A DNA stretch of 64,000 nucleotides from Prosopocoilus inquinatus (Eukaryota > Arthropoda > Insecta > Coleoptera > Lucanidae). Shown here in pieces: positions 1-11,225 of the stretch. Within the stretch, counting starts at the first letter, position 1; each line of letters opens with the position of its first letter. A program made the position numbers and the translations under genes. The DNA lies in contig CM069874.1 in assembly GCA_036172665.1 (NCBI GenBank), forward strand, positions 55,844,707 to 55,908,706. The letters run 5' to 3'. The notes under the pieces were generated by a model that worked only from the letters and a program-made list of their open reading frames with translations, was not told the origin of the DNA and made no database searches.

Positions 1-15
1 GGCGGAGGCGCCGGG
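1..15. other. GC box of the unit with GGCGCC core
   Basis: Fifteen bases, 13 of them G or C, carrying three CpGs and the 6-bp palindrome GGCGCC at 7-12. It is present in nearly every unit. Exceptions include a shared G-to-A change at unit position 7 in the units starting at 10326 and 11211, and G-to-T, G-to-C or C-to-A changes next to it (for example in the units ending near 8570, 9740 and 4135). It sits directly after an A run, so composition changes sharply at this point. One between-copy deletion can be mapped to this stretch (see 44251-44545). Confidence 0.85.
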
Positions 16-96
16 TATGAATTTAAACAAGCAATATCTCCGGAACGGTTGGAGTTAGGAAGATGTGGTTTTCACTGCTGCGTAGCATTCGCCCAG

Positions 97-115
97 CTGC
101 ATAATACAGATGCAG
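97..115. other. 6-bp inverted repeat, 7-base spacer
   Basis: CTGCAT at 97-102 pairs perfectly with ATGCAG at 110-115 across AATACAG. An outer G-T and A-T pair would extend the stem by two. The common allele change at 103 (A to T, or to G in the divergent subfamily) falls in the spacer, so the arms stay intact in nearly all units. The preceding CAGCTG palindrome (94-99) overlaps the left arm. No function is proven; this could form a small cruciform or be a binding site. Confidence 0.75.
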
Positions 116-137
116 TTTCGACCTTCACACTCGATTG

Positions 138-151
138 GAAAAGAAGTTTTC
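138..151. other. 5-bp inverted repeat in the A/T-tract zone
   Basis: GAAAA at 138-142 pairs with TTTTC at 147-151 across GAAG. Allele changes here are rare but informative: T149 to C marks the first unit of the four-unit higher-order repeat, and A144 to T marks two units in domain B (9146-9440 and 13571-13865). Confidence 0.65.
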
Positions 152-183
152 GCTTTGGAAAAATTGCTGTTTTTGGGGGAATT

Positions 184-191
184 AAACGTTT
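184..191. other. 8-bp palindrome AAACGTTT
   Basis: A perfect palindrome present in most units. It is disrupted by A185 to C in one recurrent unit type (for example 6786-7080) and by T189 to A in another (for example 2361-2655). It is flanked by GGGAA and TTCCC, which can pair outside it. Confidence 0.7.
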
Positions 192-199
192 CCCTCTCA

Positions 200-216
200 G
201 GAGAATGACGTTCTCC
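200..216. other. 6-bp inverted repeat at the most variable part of the unit
   Basis: GGAGAA at 200-205 pairs with TTCTCC at 211-216 across TGACG. This short stretch carries many recurrent alleles: C or G at 203/202, T at 210, and C211 with G213. C203 breaks one stem pair and C211/G213 breaks two, while T210 lies in the spacer and keeps the stem. I saw no unit combining C203 with G213, which would have restored pairing, so there is no sign of compensatory change. Confidence 0.7.
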
Positions 217-229
217 ACTAGTCATCCAA

Positions 230-261
230 CGGAGAAAACAGCATCGTTCCATCTCTCTCCG
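230..261. other. Wider 6-bp inverted repeat
   Basis: CGGAGA at 230-235 is complementary to TCTCCG at 256-261, with a 20-base spacer. A233 to G in one recurrent unit type (for example 5311-5605) breaks one pair. The allele pairs at 237 (A/G) and 253 (C/T), inside the spacer, are mostly linked across the array. Confidence 0.55.
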
Positions 262-270
262 TCTCTGAGT

Positions 271-280
271 AATCGCGATT
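271..280. other. 10-bp perfect palindrome AATCGCGATT
   Basis: Present in almost all units and containing TCGCGA. I noted exceptions near 2044, 4994, 9717, 10602, 14142, 23284, 43934 and 59277, and in the divergent units near 20627, 22102 and 42747. The low exception rate over 216 units makes it one of the better conserved parts, next to one of the most variable (282-290). Confidence 0.75.
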
Positions 281-3200
281 TTTCTGAAAAAAATTGGCGG
301 AGGCGCCGGGTATGAATGTAAACAAGCAATATCTCCGGAACGGTTGGAGTTAGGAAGATGTGGTTTTCTCTGCTGCGTAGCATTCGCCTAGCTGCATAAT
401 ACAGATGCAGTTTCGACCTTCACACTCGATTGGAAAAGAAGTTTTCGCTTTGGAAAAATTGCTGTTTGTGGGGGAATTAAACGTTTCCCTCTCAGGACAA
501 TGACGTTCTCCACTGGTCATCCAACGGAGAAAACAGCATCGTTCCATCTCTCTCCGTCTCTGAGTAATCGCGATTTATCTGGAAAAAATTGGCGGAGGCG
601 CCGGGTATGAATGTAAACAAGCAATATCTCCGGAACGGTTGGAGTTAGGAAGATGTGGTTTTCACTGCTGCGTAGCATTCGGCCAGCTGCATAATACAGA
701 TGCAGTTTCGACCTTCACACTCGATTGGAAAAGAAGTTTTCGCTTTGGAAAAATTGCTGTCTTTGGGGGAATTAAACGTTTCCCTCTCAGGAGAATGACG
801 TTCTCCACTGGTCATCCAACGGAGAAAACAGCATCGTTCCATCTCTCTCCGTCTCTGAGTAATCGCGATTTTTCTGGAAAAAATTGGCGGAGGCGCCGGG
901 TATGAATTTAAACAAGCAATATCTCCGGAACGGTTGGAGTTAGGAAGATGTGGTTTTCACTGCTGCGTAGCATTCGCCCAGCTGCATAATACAGATGCAG
1001 TTTCGACCTTCACACTCGATTGGAAAAGAAGTTTTCGCTTTGGAAAAATTGCTGTTTGTGGGGGAATTAAACGTTTCCCTCTCAGGAGAATGACGTTCTC
1101 CATTGGTCATCCAACGGAGAAGACAGCATCGTTCCATCTCTCTCCGTCTCTGAGTAATCGCGATTTATCTGGAAAAAATTGGCGGAGGCGCCGGGTATGA
1201 ATTTAAACAAGCAATATCTCCGGAACGGTTGGAGTTAGGAAGATGTGGTTTTCACTGCTGCGTAGCATTCGGCCAGCTGCATAATACAGATGCAGTTTCG
1301 ACCATCACACTCGATTGGAAAAGAAGTTTTCGCTTTGGACAAATTGCTGTTTGTGGGGGAATTAAACGTTTCCCTCTCAGGAGAATGACGTTCTCCACTG
1401 GTCATCCAACGGAGAAAACAGCATCGTTCCATCTCTCTCCGTCTCTGAGTAATCGCGATTTTTCTGATAAAAATTGGCGGAGGCGCCGGGTATGAATTTA
1501 AACAAGCAATATCTCCGGAACGGTTGGAGTTAGGAAGATGTGGTTTTCACTGCTGCGTAGCATTCGGCCAGCTGCATTATACAGATGCAGTTTCGACCTT
1601 CACACTCGATTGGAAAAGAAGTTTTCGCTTTGGAAAAATTGCTGTTTTTGGGGGAATTACACGTTTCCCTCTCAGGAGAATGACTTTCTCCACTGGTCAT
1701 CCAACGGAGAAGACAGCATCGTTCCATTTCTCTCCGTCTCTGAGTAATCGCGATTTTTCTGAAAAAAATTGGCGGAGGCGCCGGGTATGAATTTAAACAA
1801 GCAATATCTCCGGAACGGTTGGAGTTAGGAAGATGTGGTTTTCACTGCTGCGTAGCATTCGGCCAGCTGCATAATACAGATGCAGTTTCGACCTTCACAC
1901 TCGATTGGAAAAGAAGTTTTCGCTTTGGAAAAATTGCTGTTTTTGGGGGAATTAAACGTTTCCCTCTCAGGAGAATGACGCTGTCCACTGATCATCCAAC
2001 GGAGAAGACAGCATCGTTCCATTTCTCTCCGTCTCTGAGTAATCACGATTTTTCTGAAAGAAATTGGCGGAGGCGCCGGGTATGTATTTAAACAAGCAAT
2101 ATCTCCGGAACGGTTGGAGTTAGGAAGATGTGGTTTTCACAGCTGCGTAGCATTCGGCCAGCTGCATAATACAGATGCAGTTTCGACCTTCACACTCGAT
2201 TGGAAAAGAAGTTTTCGCTTTGGAAAAATTGCTGTTTTTGGGGGAATTAAACGTTTCCCTCTCAGGAGAATGACGCTGTCCACTGATCATCCAACGGAGA
2301 AGACAGCATCGTTCCATTTCTCTCCGTCTATGAGTAATCGCGATTTTTCTGGAAAAAATTGGCGGAGGCGCCGGGTATGAATTTAAACAAGCAATATCTC
2401 CGGAACGGTTGGAGTTAGGAAGATGTGGTTTTCACTGCTGCGTAGCATTCGCCCAGCTGCATAATACAGATGCAGTTTCGACCTTCACACTCGATTGGAA
2501 AAGAAGTTTTCGCTTTGGAAAAATTGCTGTTTGTGGGGGAATTAAACGATTCCCTCTCAGGAGAATGACTTTCTCCACTGGTCATCCAACGGAGAAGACA
2601 GCATCGTTCCATTTCTCTCCGTCTCTGAGTAATCGCGATTTTTCTGAAAAAAATTGGCGGAGGCGCCGGGTATGAATTTAAACAAGCAATATCTCCGGAA
2701 CGGTTGGAGTTAGGAAGATGTGGTTTTCACTGCTGCGTAGCATTCGGCCAGCTGCATAATACAGATGCAGTTTCGACCTTCACACTCGATTGGAAAAGAA
2801 GTTCTCGCTTTGGAAATATTGCTGTTTTTGGGGGAATTAAACGTTTCCCTCTCAGGAGAATGACGTTCTCCACTGGTCATCCAACGGAGAAAACAGCATC
2901 GTTCCATCTCTCTCCGTCTCTGAGTAATCGCGATTTATCTGGAAAAAATTGGCGGAGGCGCCGGGTATGAATGTAAACAAGCAATATCTCCGGAACGGTT
3001 GGAGTTAGGAAGATGTGGTTTTCACTGCTGCGTAGCATTCGGCCAGCTGCATAATACAGATGCAGTTTCGACCTTCACACTCGATTGGAAAAGAAGTTTT
3101 CGCTTTGGAAAAATTGCTGTTTGTGGGGGAATTGAACGATTCCCTCTCAGGAGAATGACTTTCTCCACTGGTCATCCAACGGAGAAGACAGCATCGTTCC

Positions 3201-3540
3201 ATTTCTCTCCGTCTCTGAGTAATCGCGATTTTTCTGAAAAAAATTGGCGGAGGCGCCGGGTATGAATTTAAACAAGCAATATCTCCAGAACGGTTGGAGT
3301 TAGGAAGATGTGGTTTTCACTGCTGCGTAGCATTCGCCCAGCTGCATAATACAGATGCAGTTTCGACCTTCACACTCGATTGGAAAAGAAGTTTTCGCTT
3401 TGGAAAAATTGCTGTTTTTGGGGGAATTAAACGTTTCCCTCTCAGGAGAATGACGCTGTCCACTGATCATCCAACGGAGAAGACAGCATCGTTCCATTTC
3501 TCTCCGTCTATGAGTAATCGCGATTTTTCTGGAAAAAATT

Positions 3541-5310
3541 GGCGGAGGCGCCGGGTATGAATTTAAACAAGCAATATCTCCGGAACGGTTGGAGTTAGGA
3601 AGATGTGGTTTTCACAGCTGCGTAGCATTCGGCCAGCTGCATAATACAGATGCAGTTTCGACCTTCACACTCGATTGGAAAAGAAGTTTTCGCTTTGGAA
3701 AAATTGCTGTTTTTGGGGGAATTAAACGTTTCCCTCTCAGGAGAATGACGTTCTCCACTGGTCATCCAACGGAGAAAACAGCATCGTTCCATCTCTCTCC
3801 GTCTCTGAGTAATCGCGATTTTTCTGATGAAAATTGGCGGAGGCGCCGGGTATGAATTTAAACAAGCAATATCTCCGGAACGGTTGGAGTTAGGAAGATG
3901 TGGTTTTCACAGCTCCCTAGCATTCGGCCAGCTGCATAATACAGATGCAGTTTCGACCTTCACACTCGATTGGAAAAGAAGTTTTCGCTTTGGAAAAATT
4001 GCTGTTTGTGGGGGAATTAAACGTTTCCCTCTCAGGGGAATGACGTTCTCCACTGGTCATCCAACGGAGAAAACAGCATCGTTCCATCTCTCTCCGTCTC
4101 TGAGTAATCGCGATTTCTCTGAAAAAAATTGGAGGAGGCGCCGGGTATGAATGTAAACAAGCAATATCTCCGGAACGGTTGGAGTTAGGAAGATGTGGTT
4201 TTCACTGCTGTGTAGCATTCGGTCAGCTGCATAATACAGATGCAGTTTCGACCTTCACACTCGATTGGAAAAGAAGTTTTCGCTTTGGAAAAATTGCTGT
4301 TTGTGGGGGAATCAAACGTTTCCCTCTCAGGACAATGACGTTCTCCACTGGTCATCCAACGGAGAAAACAGCATCGTTCCATCTCTCTCCGTCTCTGAGT
4401 AATCGCGATTTATCTGGAAAAAATTGGCGGAGGCGCCGGGTATGAATGTAAACAAGCAATATCTCGGGAACGGTTGGAGTTAGGAAGATGTGGTTTTCAC
4501 TGCTGCGTAGCATTCGGCCAGCTGCATAATACAGATGCAGTTTCGACCTTCACACTCGATTGGAAAAGAAGTTTTCGCTTTGGAAAAATTGCTGTTTGTG
4601 GGGGAATTAAACGTTTCCCTCTCAGGACAATGACGTTCTCCACTGGTCATCCAACGGAGAAAACAGCATCGTTCCATCTCTCTCCGTCTCTGAGTAATCG
4701 CGATTTTTCTGATAAAAATTGGCGGAGGCGCCGGGTATGAATTTAAACAAGCAATATCTCCGGAACGGTTGGAGTTAGGAAGATGTGGTTTTCACTGCTG
4801 CGTAGCATTCGGCCAGCTGCATAATACAGATGCAGTTTCGACCTTCACACTCGATTGGAAAAGAAGTTTTCGCTTTGGAAAAATTGCTGTTTGTGGGGGA
4901 ATTAAACGTTTCCCTCTCAGGAGAATGACGTTCTCCACTGGTCATCCAACGGAGAAAATAGCATCGTTCCATCTCTCTCCGTCTCTGAGTAATAGCGATT
5001 TTTCTGGAAAAAATTGGCGGAGGCGCCGGGTATGAATGTAAACAAGCAATATCTCCGGAACGGTTGGAGTTAGGAAGATGTGGTTTTCACTGCTGCGTAG
5101 CATTCGGCCAGCTGCATTATACAGATGCAGTTTCGACCTTCACACTCGATTGGAAAAGAAGTTTTCGCTTTGGAAAAATTGCTGTTTTTGGGGGAATTAA
5201 ACGTTTCCCTCTCAGGAGAATGACGCTGTCCACTGATCATCCAACGGAGAAGACAGCATCGTTCCATTTCTCTCCGTCTCTGAGTAATCGCGATTTTTCT
5301 GAAAGAAATT
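3541..5310 (+). repeat. Six-unit block colinear with 25371-26845
   Basis: Units 13-18. In order they carry the GATG tail allele, the 'cagctc' allele near position 76-81, the GGTCAG allele with a C183 change, an extra unit, the A238-to-T (aata) allele, and the T103 allele. Units 87-91 show the same order without the extra unit (4426-4720), so one unit was gained here or lost there. The extra unit resembles 18586-18880. Confidence 0.6.
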
Positions 5311-5900
5311 GGCGGAGGCGCCGGGTATGTATTTAAACAAGCAATATCTCCGGAACGGTTGGAGTTAGGAAGATGTGGTTTTCACTGCTGCGTAGCATTC
5401 GGCCAGCTGCATAATACAGATGCAGTTTCGACCTTCACACTCGATTGGAAAAGAAGTTTTCGCTTTGGAAAAATTGCTGTTTTTGGGGGAATTAAACGTT
5501 TCCCTCTCAGGAGAATGACGCTGTCCACTGATCATCCAACGGGGAAGACAGCATCGTTCCATTTCTCTCCGTCTCTGAGTAATCGCGATTTATCTGGAAA
5601 AAATTGGCGGAGGCGCCGGGTATGAATGTAAACAAGCAATATCTCCGGAACGGTTGGAGTTAGGAAGATGTGGTTTTCACTGCTGCGTAGCATTCGGCCA
5701 GCTGCATAATACAGATGCAGTTTCGACCTTCACACTCGATTGGAAAAGAAGTTTTCGCTTTGGAAAAATCGCTGTTTTTGGGGGAATTAAACGTTTCCCT
5801 CTCAGGAGAATGACGCTGTCCACTGATCATCCAACGGGGAAGACAGCATCGTTCCATTTCTCTCCGTCTCTGAGTAATCGCGATTTATCTGGAAAAAATT
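5311..5900 (+). repeat. Recent tandem doublet of one unit type
   Basis: Units 19 and 20 are almost identical. They share C211, G213, A221, the rare G233 and the A282 tail, and differ by a private T-to-C at 5770 in the second. The same unit type occurs once in domain B (11801-12095) and once per copy further right (27436-27730, 37761-38055 and their copy-2 partners). Confidence 0.75.
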
Positions 5901-6785
5901 GGCGGAGGCGCCGGGTATGAATGTAAACAAGCAATATCTCCGGAACGGTTGGAGTTAGGAAGATGTGGTTTTCACTGCTGCGTAGCATTCGGCCAGCTGC
6001 ATAATACAGATGCAGTTTCGACCTTCACACTCGATTGGAAAAGAAGTTTTCGCTTTGGAAAAATTGCTGTTTTTGGGGGAATTAAACGTTTCCCTCTCAG
6101 GAGAATGACTTTCTCCACTGGTCATCCAACGGAGAAAACAGCATCGTTCCATTTCTCTCCGTCTCTGAGTAATCGCGATTTTTCTGAAAAAAATTGGCGG
6201 AGGCGCCGGGTACGAATTTAAACAAGCAATATCTCCGGAACGGTTGGAGTTAGGAAGATGTGGTTTTCACAGCTGCGTAGCATTCGGCCAGCTGCATAAT
6301 ACAGATGCAGTTTCGACCTTCACACTCGATTGGAAAAGAAGTTTTCGCTTTGGAAAAATTGCTGTTTGTGGGGGAATTAAACGTTTCCCTCTCAGGAGAA
6401 TGACTTTCTCCACTGGTCATCCAACGGAGAAGACAGCATCGTTCCATTTCTCTCCGTCTCTGAGTAATCGCGATTTTTCTGATAAAAATTGGCGGAGGCG
6501 CCGGGTATGAATTTAAACAAGCAATATCTCCGGAACGGTTGGAGTTAGGAAGATGTGGTTTTCACAGCTGCGTAGCATTCGGCCAGCTGCATAATACAGA
6601 TGCAGTTTCGACCTTCACACTCGATTGGAAAAGAAGTTTTCGCTTTGGAAAATTTGCTGTTTATTGGGGAATTAAACGTTTCCCTCTCAGGAGAATGACT
6701 TTCTCCACTGGTCATCCAACGGAGAAGACAGCATCGTTCCATCTCTCTCCGTCTCTGAGTAATCGCGATTTTTCTGGAAAAAATT

Positions 6786-8260
6786 GGCGGAGGCGCCGGG
6801 TATGAATTTAAACAAGCAATATCTCCGGAACGGTTGGAGTTAGGAAGATGTGGTTTTCACTGCTGCGTAGCATTCGGCCAGCTGCATTATACAGATGCAG
6901 TTTCGACCTTCACACTCGATTGGAAAAGAAGTTTTCGCTTTGGAAAAATTGCTGTTTTTGGGGGAATTACACGTTTCCCTCTCAGGAGAATGACTTTCTC
7001 CACTGGTCATCCAACGGAGAAGACAGCATCGTTCCATTTCTCTCCGTCTCTGAGTAATCGCGATTTTTCTGAAAAAAATTGGAGGAGGCGCCGGGTATGA
7101 ATTTAAACAAGCAATATCTCCGGAACGGTTGGAGTTAGGAAGATGTGGTTTTCACTGCTGCGTAGCATTCGCCCAGCTGCATAATACAGATGCAGTTTCG
7201 ACCTTCACACTCGATTGGAAAAGAAGTTTTCGCTTTGGAAAAATTGCTGTTTGTGGGGGAATTAAACGATTCCCTCTCAGGAGAATGACTTTCTCCACTG
7301 GTCATCCAACGGAGAAGACAGCATCGTTCCATTTCTCTCCGTCTCTGAGTAATCGCGATTTTTCTGAAAAAAATTGGCGGAGGCGCCGGGTATGAATTTA
7401 AACAAGCAATATCTCCGGAACGGTTGGAGTTAGGAAGATGTGGTTTTCACTGCTGCGTAGCATTCGGCCAGCTGCATAATACAGATGCAGTTTCGACCAT
7501 CACACTCGATTGGAAAAGAAGTTTTCGCTTTGGACAAATTGCTGTTTGTGGGGGAATTAAACGTTTCCCTCTCAGGAGAATGACGTTCTCCACTGGTCAT
7601 CCAACGGAGAAAACAGCATCGTTCCATCTCTCTCCGTCTCTGAGTAATCGCGATTTTTCTGATAAAAATTGGCGGAGGCGCCGGGTATGAATTTAAACAA
7701 GCAATATCTCCGGAACGGTTGGAGTTAGGAAGATGTGGTTTTCACTGCTGCGTAGCATTCGGCCAGCTGCATTATACAGATGCAGTTTCGACCTTCACAC
7801 TCGATTGGAAAAGAAGTTTTCGCTTTGGAAAAATTGCTGTTTTTGGGGGAATTACACGTTTCCCTCTCAGGAGAATGACTTTCTCCACTGGTCATCCAAC
7901 GGAGAAGACAGCATCGTTCCATTTCTCTCCGTCTCTGAGTAATCGCGATTTTTCTGAAAAAAATTGGCGGAGGCGCCGGGTATGAATTTAAACAAGCAAT
8001 ATCTCCGGAACGGTTGGAGTTAGGAAGATGTGGTTTTCACTGCTGCGTAGCATTCGGCCAGCTGCATAATACAGATGCAGTTTCGACCTTCACACTCGAT
8101 TGGAAAAGAAGTTTTCGCTTTGGAAAAATTGCTGTTTTTGGGGGAATTAAACGTTTCCCTCTCAGGAGAATGACGCTGTCCACTGATCATCCAACGGAGA
8201 AGACAGCATCGTTCCATTTCTCTCCGTCTCTGAGTAATCGCGATTTTTCTGAAAGAAATT
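6786..8260 (+). repeat. Five-unit block matching 29796-31270
   Basis: Units 24-28 match units 102-106 one for one at a constant offset of 23,010 bp (78 units). Order: T103/C185 type, T189-to-A type, A124/C160 type, T103/C185 type again, then the C211/G213/A221 type with the GAAAG tail. It ties domain A to the right-hand block. Confidence 0.7.
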
Positions 8261-9145
8261 GGCGGAGGCGCCGGGTATGTATTTAAACAAGCAATATCTC
8301 CGGAACGGTTGGAGTTAGGAAGATGTGGTTTTCACAGCTGCGTAGCATTCGCCCAGCTGCATAATACAGATGCAGTTTCGACCTTCACACTCGATTGGAA
8401 AAGAAGTTTTCGCTTTGGAAAAATTGCTGTTTTTGGGGGAATTAAACGTTTCCCTCTCAGGAGAATGACGTTCTCCACTGGTCATCCAACGGAGAAAACA
8501 GCATCGTTCCATTTCTCTCCGTCTCTGAGTAATCGCGATTTTTCTGGAAAAAATTGTCGGAGGCGCCGGGTATGAATTTAAACAAGCAATATCTCCGGAA
8601 CGGTTGGAGTTAGGAAGATGTGGTTTTCACTGCTGCGTAGCATTCGCCCAGCTGCATAATACAGATGCAGTTTCGACCTTCACACTCGATTGGAAAAGAA
8701 GTTTTCGCTTTGGAAAAATTGCTGTTTTTGGGGGAATTAAACGTTTCCCTCTCAGGAGAATGACGTTCTCCACTGGTCATCCAACGGAGAAGACAGCATC
8801 GTTCCATTTCTCTCCGTCTCTGAGTAATCGCGATTTTTCTGGAAAAAATTGTCGGAGGCGCCGGGTATGAATTTAAACAAGCAATATCTCCGGAACGGTT
8901 GGAGTTAGGAAGATGTGGTTTTCACTGCTGCGTAGCATTCGCCCAGCTGCATAATACAGATGCAGTTTCGACCTTCACACTCGATTGGAAAAGAAGTTTT
9001 CGCTTTGGAAAAATTGCTGTTTGTGGGGGAATTAAACGTTTCCCTCTCAGGACAATGACGTTCTCCACTGGTCATCCAACGGAGAAAACAGCATCGTTCC
9101 ATCTCTCTCCGTCTCTGAGTAATCGCGATTTTTCTGGAAAAAATT

Positions 9146-9735
9146 GGCGGAGGCGCCGGGTATGAATTTTAACAAGCAATATCTCCGGAACGGTTGGAGT
9201 TAGGAAGATGTGGTTTTCACTGCTGCGTAGCATTCGCCCAGCTGCATAATACAGATGCAGTTTCGACCTTCACACTCGATTGGAAAAGATGTTTTCGCTT
9301 TGGAAAAATTGCTGTTTGTGGGGGAATTAAACGTTTCCCTCTCAGGAGAATGACTTTCTCCACTGGTCATCCAACGGAGAAGACAGCATCGTTCCATTTC
9401 TCTCCGTCTCTGAGTAATCGCGATTTTTCTGAAAAAAATTGGCGGAGGCGCCGGGTATGAATGTAAACAAGCAATATCTCCGGAACGGTTGGAGTTAGGA
9501 AGATGTGGTTTTCACTGCTGCGTAGCATTCGCCCAGCTGCATAATACAGATGCAGTTTCGACCTTCACACTCGATTGGAAAAGAAGTTTTCGCTTTGGAA
9601 AAATTGCTGTTTGTGGGGGAATTAAACGTTTCCCTCTCAGGACAATGACGTTCTCCACTGGTCATCCAACGGAGAAGACAGCATCGTTCCATTTCTCTCC
9701 GTCTCTGAGTAATCGCTATTTTTCTGAAAAAAATT
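9146..9735 (+). repeat. Two-unit block repeated at 13571-14160
   Basis: Units 32-33 share rare alleles with units 47-48 at an offset of 4,425 bp (15 units): A144 to T in the first unit, and the palindrome change near 9717/14142 with a CCGG tail in the second. The same tail unit also occurs at 10326-10620. Confidence 0.7.
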
Positions 9736-11225
9736 GCCGGAGGCGCCGGGTATGAATTTAAACAAGCAATATCTCCGGAACGGTTGGAGTTAGGAAGATG
9801 TGGTTTTCACTGCTGCGTAGCATTCGCCCAGCTGCATAATACAGATGCAGTTTCGACCTTCACACTCGATTGGAAAAGAAGTTTTCGCTTTGGAAAAATT
9901 GCTGTTTGTGGGGGAATTAAACGTTTCCCTCTCAGGACAATGACGTTCTCCACTGGTCATCCAACGGAGAAAACAGCATCGTTCCATCTCTCTCCGTCTC
10001 TGAGTAATCGCGATTTTTCTGGAAAAAATTGGCGGAGGCGCCGGGTATGAATTTAAACAAGCAATATCTCCGGAACGGTTGGAGTTAGGAAGATGTGGTT
10101 TTCTCTGCTGCGTAGCATTCGCCTAGCTGCATAATACAGATGCAGTTTCGACCTTCACACTCGATTGGAAAAGAAGTTTTCGCTTTGGAAAAATTGCTGT
10201 TTGTGGGGGAATTAAACGTTTCCCTCTCAGGACAATGACGTTCTCCACTGGTCATTCAACGGAGAAAACAGCATCGTTCCATCTCTCTCCGTCTCTGAGT
10301 AATCGCGATTTTTCTGAAAGAAATTGGCGGAAGCGCCGGGTATGTATTTAAACAAGCAATATCTCCGGAACGGTTGGAGTTAGGAAGATGTGGTTTTCAC
10401 TGCTGCGTAGCATTCGCCCAGCTGCATAATACAGATGCAGTTTCGACCTTCACACTCGATTGGAAAAGAAGTTTTCGCTTTGGAAAAATTGCTGTTTGTG
10501 GGGGAATTAAACGTTTCCCTCTCAGGGGAATGACGTTCTCCACTGGTCATCCAACGGAGAAGACAGCATCGTTCCATTTCTCTCCGTCTCTGAGTAATCG
10601 CTATTTTTCTGAAAAAAATTGCCGGAGGCGCCGGGTATGAATTTAAACAAGCAATATCTCCGGAACGGTTGGAGTTAGGAAGATGTGGTTTTCACTGCTG
10701 CGTAGCATTCGCCCAGCTGCATAATACAGATGCAGTTTCGACCTTCACACTCGATTGGAAAAGAAGTTTTCGCTTTGGAAAATTTGCTGTTTGTGGGGGA
10801 ATTAAACGTTTCCCTCTCAGGACAATGACGTTCTCCACTGGTCATTCAACGGAGAAAACAGCATCGTTCCATCTCTCTCCGTCTCTGAGTAATCGCGATT
10901 TTTCTGGAAAAAATTGGCGGAGGCGCCGGGTATGAATTTAAACAAGCAATATCTCCGGAACGGTTGGAGTTAGGAAGATGTGGTTTTCACTGCTGCGTAG
11001 CATTCGCCCAGCTGCATAATACAGATGCAGTTTCGACCTTCACACTCGATTGGAAAAGAAGTTTTCGCTTTGGAAAAATTGCTGTTTGTGGGGGAATTAA
11101 ACGTTTCCCTCTCAGGACAATGACGTTCTCCACTGGTCATTCAACGGAGAAAACAGCATCGTTCCATCTCTCTCCGTCTCTGAGTAATCGCGATTTTTCT
11201 GAAAGAAATTGGCGGAAGCGCCGGG
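9441..11225 (+). repeat. Three-unit higher-order repeat, two copies (885 bp each)
   Basis: Units 33-35 match units 36-38. The clearest marker is a G-to-A change in the GC box, at 10332 and again 885 bp later at 11217, abolishing GGCGCC, together with T20 next to it. The palindrome change near 9717 recurs near 10602. The copies are not identical: unit 35 has the GCCTAG allele while unit 38 has GCCCAG, and the first of these puts a TAG in the 88-codon frame. Confidence 0.75.

Larger units (their letters stand above)
1..295 (+). repeat. Reference satellite unit (unit 1)
   Basis: Used here as the coordinate system for all units. Composition is A 79, C 63, G 69, T 84 (44.7% GC). In order it holds a 15-bp GC box, an AT-rich stretch at 16-40, a moderately GC-rich part at 41-100, a zone of A and T runs at 138-172 ending in five G (175-179), a variable zone at 200-237, a pyrimidine-rich stretch at 251-268, a palindrome at 271-280, and an A run just before the next GC box. 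I see no internal subrepeat that would suggest the 295 bp arose from a shorter unit. The start point is arbitrary because the array is continuous. Confidence 0.95.
1..8260 (+). repeat. Domain A: units 1-28, older relative of the right-hand block
   Basis: Barcode alleles match, in patches and in the same order, the block repeated at about 21-62 kb. Unit 3 (591-885) shares C171 with 28321-28615. Units 5-6 match 29501-30090. Units 9-11 match the unit types at 31861-32745. Units 13-18 match 25371-26845, and units 24-28 match 29796-31270. The patches sit at different relative spacings, so this is a rearranged relative rather than a simple third copy. Unit 1 shares its A220 allele with 20061-20355. 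Confidence 0.65.

Noticed and set aside
114..126. Possible Pol III B box (around GTTTCGACC), hinting at tRNA or SINE origin
   Set aside because: The final CC of the B box is lacking, no matching A box lies at the proper distance upstream, and no cloverleaf can be drawn.
147..163. CENP-B-box-like stretch (TTTTCG followed by TTTGGAAA)
   Set aside because: It shares TTCG and TTGGAAA with the human box, but with two extra bases between them and without CGGG, so the essential core spacing is not met.
55..252. A 65-codon minus-strand open frame recurring in most units
   Set aside because: It overlaps the plus-strand frame over the same bases, is lost in many units (for example those with T226), and shows no signal or domain. 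Repetition alone explains its recurrence.
49..315. An 88-90-codon plus-strand open frame recurring in nearly every unit
   Set aside because: It starts at TTG, has no recognisable domain, and is broken by TAG or TGA in the units at 296, 10031, 15636, 16226 and 16816. Because 295 is not a multiple of three, frames cannot continue through the array. It follows passively from the repeat.
3827..4150. 107-108-codon frames crossing unit borders (also near 25657, 27427, 35687, 46012, 47782, 48959 and 56042)
   Set aside because: Created by tail alleles (GATGAAA, or in the last type TTTGG) that supply an upstream ATG or extend the same frame. They add only satellite-derived codons.
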